NCBI GenBank assembly: GCA_012269545.1
Contig: JAAXKB010000028.1
Coordinates: forward strand, 37,381-101,380
Direction of reading: 5' to 3'
Length of the DNA stretch: 64,000 nucleotides
Origin: Gammaproteobacteria bacterium
GTDB lineage: Bacteria > Pseudomonadota > Gammaproteobacteria > Pseudomonadales > Azotimanducaceae
The notes beneath the pieces were generated by a model. That model was not told where the DNA came from. It saw nothing but the letters and a program-made list of their open reading frames with translations, and ran no database searches. Both the position numbers and the translations under genes were made by a program. Below are positions 62,001 to 64,000 of this stretch, one piece after another. Within the stretch, counting starts at the first letter, position 1; every line of letters begins with the position of its first letter.

Positions 62001-62281
62001 CAGGCTTTGGCCGTCTTATGCGCTTTGACCAAGCCGGAATACGTGCATTCATCGGTAATGGCGATGGCCTCATAGCCCAGCTCGTAAGCCTGCTGGACCA
62101 ACTCTTCTGGGTGGGAAGCTCCCCGTAAAAAGCTGTAATTGCTGATGCAGTGCAGCTCCGCATAGCGCCGATGAGCAAAATGATTGCCAGTCTGGCCAAG
62201 ATACAGGGGTACCTGATCGCGTATTTCCGTGGAGACAGAGGATTGGGAGCTGACGCTGTTGGAGCTGTTGTGTCTGTTCAT
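58994..62281 (-). CDS. dnaE2: Error-prone DNA polymerase DnaE2 (ImuC)
   Basis: C-family polymerase of 1095 residues for damage-induced mutagenesis with ImuB. The N-terminal PHP domain has YAELHCISNYSFLRGASHPEEL (41-62) and later the catalytic polymerase aspartates in PDIDVDFEHERREEV (around 414-420), HVGGFVISAG, SHAASFALLVY and the C-terminal OB fold. The frame is open 37 codons earlier, but ATG 62281 lies one base after the imuB stop (TGATATG), so translation is coupled. Confidence 0.95.
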   Translation of the reverse strand: MNRHNSSNSVSSQSSVSTEIRDQVPLYLGQTGNHFAHRRYAELHCISNYSFLRGASHPEELVQQAYELGYEAIAITDECTYSGLVKAHKTAKACGIKLICGAEFVLTDVIDSEASSACRLILLASNRQAYGQIASLISKLRKRSEKGTYQLSLDDLQVGLSDCLGIWVCEGQSVEQLVAVGAQLKNLIARLWVGLGLFHDGQDLSKTANALTLSTTLELPIVAVNDVHTHCPERQGLQNIVTAIRLKTDIQNLGYQGFCNAERTLRPITALQQLYPEEMLAQTVAIADLCQFSMDELRYEYPEDLVPPHLTPGAYLRQLTYDGASQRWPQGIPKDTVTLIEKELDLIAQLRYEHYFLTVQDIVQFARSQHILCQGRGSAANSAVCYCLFITEVDPARMHLLFERFVSMERNEPPDIDVDFEHERREEVIQYIYKRYGRDRAALAATLITYRPRSAIRDVGKAVGLDQGVLDLLSKSLAWWDKHDVLDERLRSIGLDPKSPQIQQFLLFFNAILGFPRHLSQHVGGFVISAGPLAQLVPVENASMPDRTVIQWDKEDLETLGLLKIDVLALGMLTAIRKALQLVHATNPQDPPLTIQDIPAEDPETYAMLQRGDSVGVFQVESRAQMAMLPRLKPHNFYDLVIEVAIVRPGPIQGDMVHPYLRRRQGLEPVSYASHGVRRVLERTLGIPIFQEQVIELAMVAAGFSAGEADQLRRAMAAWKKRGGLDHFEAKLVNGMLERGHSEEFAQRIFNQMKGFGEYGFPESHAASFALLVYISAWLKRHQPAAFYCGLLNSLPMGFYSPSQLVQDAQRHGIEVRPLDVCISQWDHSLEVPSQPGAEPALRLGLRMVKGLRVDVGERIMAAQRQSEEHSRGVIGSAKELARSANLDDQQLGFLARSGALYRLAGHRHQAHWDVTGIAAPLPLESAPDTGLTNSAELSQPASDGATLYAPSVTEDLFNDYRYTGLTLGPHPMTLLREHPELKGFRRATDLEQCRTGQMIRIAGVVTGRQRPGTASGVVFLTLEDETGNTNMVIWATVMERFRAVLLQGQLLKFKGIVEREGRVIHVVAGHVEDAGHLLEDSLAARQTFKSRDFH

Positions 62282-62282
62282 A

Positions 62283-63827
62283 TCACGCAAAATAACCGTG
62301 CAGATACCAATCGCCGCCTCGCTCCGTCTGCCTAGGCGTCGGTTGAGGGGATGTGAATACCCAGCACAGTGCGCCTTGGCGATGCCGGGCAACGTAGTAG
62401 TCCCGATACGCTGCTGCAGTGAGGGTGCTGCTGTTGTCGTTAGCCATTGAGTGGCTCATTGGCTCGCTTAAGCGTTCGGGACCTTGCAGCAGAGTCAGAT
62501 GATCGCCTGGTACGGGTTGCGGCTGATGAAAAAGCCAAAGCGGACGCTTGCCCGGCAGCAATCCGGCACTGCGGCCGTTGGTGGCTGCCGGGTCACTCGT
62601 AATGGCGGGTTTGTTTTCGCGTGGTATGCCTCTGAGTCCGCGCCAAGCTTGTTCTGGATGGTGTTGTGTTCTGGGGCGAATGCTGTGGCAAGCCTCAGTG
62701 CCCAGTCGTGCGCTTAGCTCATCCACCAACTCGCTCACGGCTATCGTGGCGCTGGCCGTGCTGCCAAACAGGTCTTGATTGTTGCTGACCCAAGGTCGGC
62801 TTAGCGTCATGTCCAAGCCGACGGTAAGCACCTCGGAGGGCAGATCGACTTGTTCCAACTTGAGGGTGCTTAGTTTCAGGATGTCTTGATGCCGTTGCTT
62901 GCCGCCGCCGAAGCGGATTTGCAGTTCGGTCGGCTCACCTTTGAAGGGCGCAAACTGCCAGCATAGGTTGATGCAGCCGTGCTGTTGAGCAATCAGCCAG
63001 TGCTCGAGCTGCTTGGCCAGATAGGGCATGGGGCCGCGTAGCAGCACCTCCTTATTGTTGATGGGTTTGAGTAGGTGCTGTTGCCGGAAAAAACGTGTTT
63101 GCGGACGTATGCTTTGTCTGGGGTCCGGCAGTTCGCCCTGCAGACGGCCCAGATACTGAGTCAACTGCTGGCCAAAACGTTTACCCAGACCGGCTCGCGG
63201 GAGCTGTGCCAACTGACCTAGGGTGTAAATGCCCATGTTGCTCAGACGCTCAAGATTGTGCTGGCTGAAACCCTGATTCAGAAGTTCCAGTACATGCAGC
63301 GGCACATCGAAGAGGCGGTCGGTCTGGGCTCTGGCTAGCGCAATGGCGGCCTGAGGTGTCTGAGCCGACCGAGCAATGGCGTAATGGTTCATGTCTGCGC
63401 AGAGAGCAAGGGCATCTTGAGCGATGATATCGGCGCTTCCCAACAACAGCAGGCTGCCTCTGATTTCCAGCACGATACAGTCTGGTGGTTCCAGACTGAC
63501 CACACTGCTGTAGCGGTACAGGGCTTGGGCCAAATCTGCCAGGCGTTCTTGTTCTTGGCCCGGATTACGCTCGAAGTACGTCAGTTCAGAACGGATGCTG
63601 TAGGCAGTCGCCAGAGTACAGCCGGGCAAGATGCCTGTTGCCGCTGCCGCCTCATTCATCTGACAAACCCGCTGTTCTTGGATAACGATCTGAACCTGCT
63701 CATCGGGCACACCTTGGCATCGAAAAATATCCAAGGGCAGCTTAGGAAAATGCAGTGCCAACCACTTGTGATGGGCTGCGCTGTGCTGTGAGTGTCCTGT
63801 AAGGGTTTGTTGGGTGGGTGGTGACAT
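62283..63827 (-). CDS. imuB: ImuB-like inactive Y-family polymerase
   Basis: The protein has 514 residues of the DinB/UmuC fold but is a scaffold rather than a polymerase: HKWLALHFPKLPLDIFRC replaces the FaxVExxS catalytic box, and no second acidic motif is seen. ERLSNMGIYTLGQLAQLPRAGLGKRFG is the helix-hairpin-helix region. The C-terminal RPLWLFHQPQPV and GGDWYLHGYFA match ImuB, which recruits DnaE2 to the beta clamp. It is the middle gene of imuA-imuB-dnaE2. Expression is usually LexA-controlled from an operator upstream of imuA, outside this window. Confidence 0.92.
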   Translation of the reverse strand: MSPPTQQTLTGHSQHSAAHHKWLALHFPKLPLDIFRCQGVPDEQVQIVIQEQRVCQMNEAAAATGILPGCTLATAYSIRSELTYFERNPGQEQERLADLAQALYRYSSVVSLEPPDCIVLEIRGSLLLLGSADIIAQDALALCADMNHYAIARSAQTPQAAIALARAQTDRLFDVPLHVLELLNQGFSQHNLERLSNMGIYTLGQLAQLPRAGLGKRFGQQLTQYLGRLQGELPDPRQSIRPQTRFFRQQHLLKPINNKEVLLRGPMPYLAKQLEHWLIAQQHGCINLCWQFAPFKGEPTELQIRFGGGKQRHQDILKLSTLKLEQVDLPSEVLTVGLDMTLSRPWVSNNQDLFGSTASATIAVSELVDELSARLGTEACHSIRPRTQHHPEQAWRGLRGIPRENKPAITSDPAATNGRSAGLLPGKRPLWLFHQPQPVPGDHLTLLQGPERLSEPMSHSMANDNSSTLTAAAYRDYYVARHRQGALCWVFTSPQPTPRQTERGGDWYLHGYFA

Positions 63828-63838
63828 GGCGGGTTGGG

Positions 63839-64000
63839 CTAGTGCAATGCGTTGTTTGCAGCCATATCGGGCTCTGCGGGATTCATGTCGTGAGCAAAGT
63901 CTGAGTACAGAGCATTTTCTTGCTCTTTGTTTTGCGTCGTTTTTCTTTCTTGCCGTGTTTCGTGCGGTTTTTCTTGTTGTGCTTCTTGAGCACCCTGCTT
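63839..64000 (-). CDS. imuA: Probable C-terminal end of ImuA (cut by window edge)
   Basis: 53 codons and a stop, ending 11 bases before imuB. The sequence is low in complexity, rich in Gln, Glu, Lys and Arg (QEAQQEKPHETRQERKTTQN) and ends MAANNALH. ImuA is a RecA-like partner; this tail is too disordered for recognition, so the name rests on position in the cassette. Confidence 0.45.
   Translation of the reverse strand, partial: KQGAQEAQQEKPHETRQERKTTQNKEQENALYSDFAHDMNPAEPDMAANNALH

Overview
The window looks like a chromosomal segment of a Gram-negative gammaproteobacterium, probably a marine or oligotrophic one. The left end carries ftsK-lolA-rarA-serS-cysG followed by tusDCBE on the opposite strand, an order I know from Pseudomonas-type gammaproteobacteria. 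The right end carries an imuA-imuB-dnaE2 mutagenesis cassette. The middle is rich in short-chain dehydrogenases, alpha-ketoglutarate dioxygenases, a Baeyer-Villiger-type monooxygenase, amidohydrolases and a DUF1800/DUF1501 pair, a repertoire often seen in open-ocean gammaproteobacteria. No 16S rRNA is present, so the genus cannot be fixed.

Layout. 1-8.8 kb: core housekeeping (DNA translocation, lipoprotein sorting, fork maintenance, serine charging, siroheme synthesis, tRNA 2-thiouridylation). 8.8-13.3 kb: an RND efflux pump with its membrane-fusion protein, read leftward. 13.5-24.9 kb: an old-yellow-enzyme homologue, a phosphoesterase, CsaA, a GMC oxidoreductase, the DUF1800/DUF1501 exported pair, a metallo-beta-lactamase-fold protein, two SDRs and an M20 peptidase. 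The M20 gene ends exactly where a truncated ATP-dependent zinc-protease-like reading frame is cut off. 25.3-36.2 kb: a YrbL-like kinase-fold gene coupled to a methyltransferase, a BVMO/flavin-binding pair, a LysM-like small gene plus partner ahead of a D-aminoacylase-type hydrolase, a Bax-like glycosidase, a phosphoribosyltransferase and a tandem pair of paralogous secreted proteins of unknown function.

36.2-53.2 kb is accessory and visibly more A+T-rich in its right half. It has a DDE transposase, a TetR/SDR/TauD cluster with a clear inverted-repeat operator, several tiny genes, a ceramidase-like hydrolase divergent from an amidohydrolase across a perfect 9-bp palindrome, and a three-gene cluster of small membrane or secreted proteins with a frameshift at an A8 run. 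It ends in a roughly 4.5-kb island inserted at the 3' end of tRNA-Ser(UGA). The island is supported by a duplicated att sequence (about 30 of 34 positions alike), a tyrosine-recombinase remnant and tandem 12-bp repeats at the far end. Its cargo is a class III aminotransferase, a secreted protein, a glutathione S-transferase and a possible micro-membrane protein. Two of the cargo genes share a duplicated 41-bp leader.

53.2-64 kb: an Ddn-like small protein, an RND/MMPL transporter with an SDR, a remarkable exported fusion of a cysteine-less redoxin domain, a c-type haem site and a copper-monooxygenase-like domain, and then dnaE2-imuB-imuA read leftward off the end.
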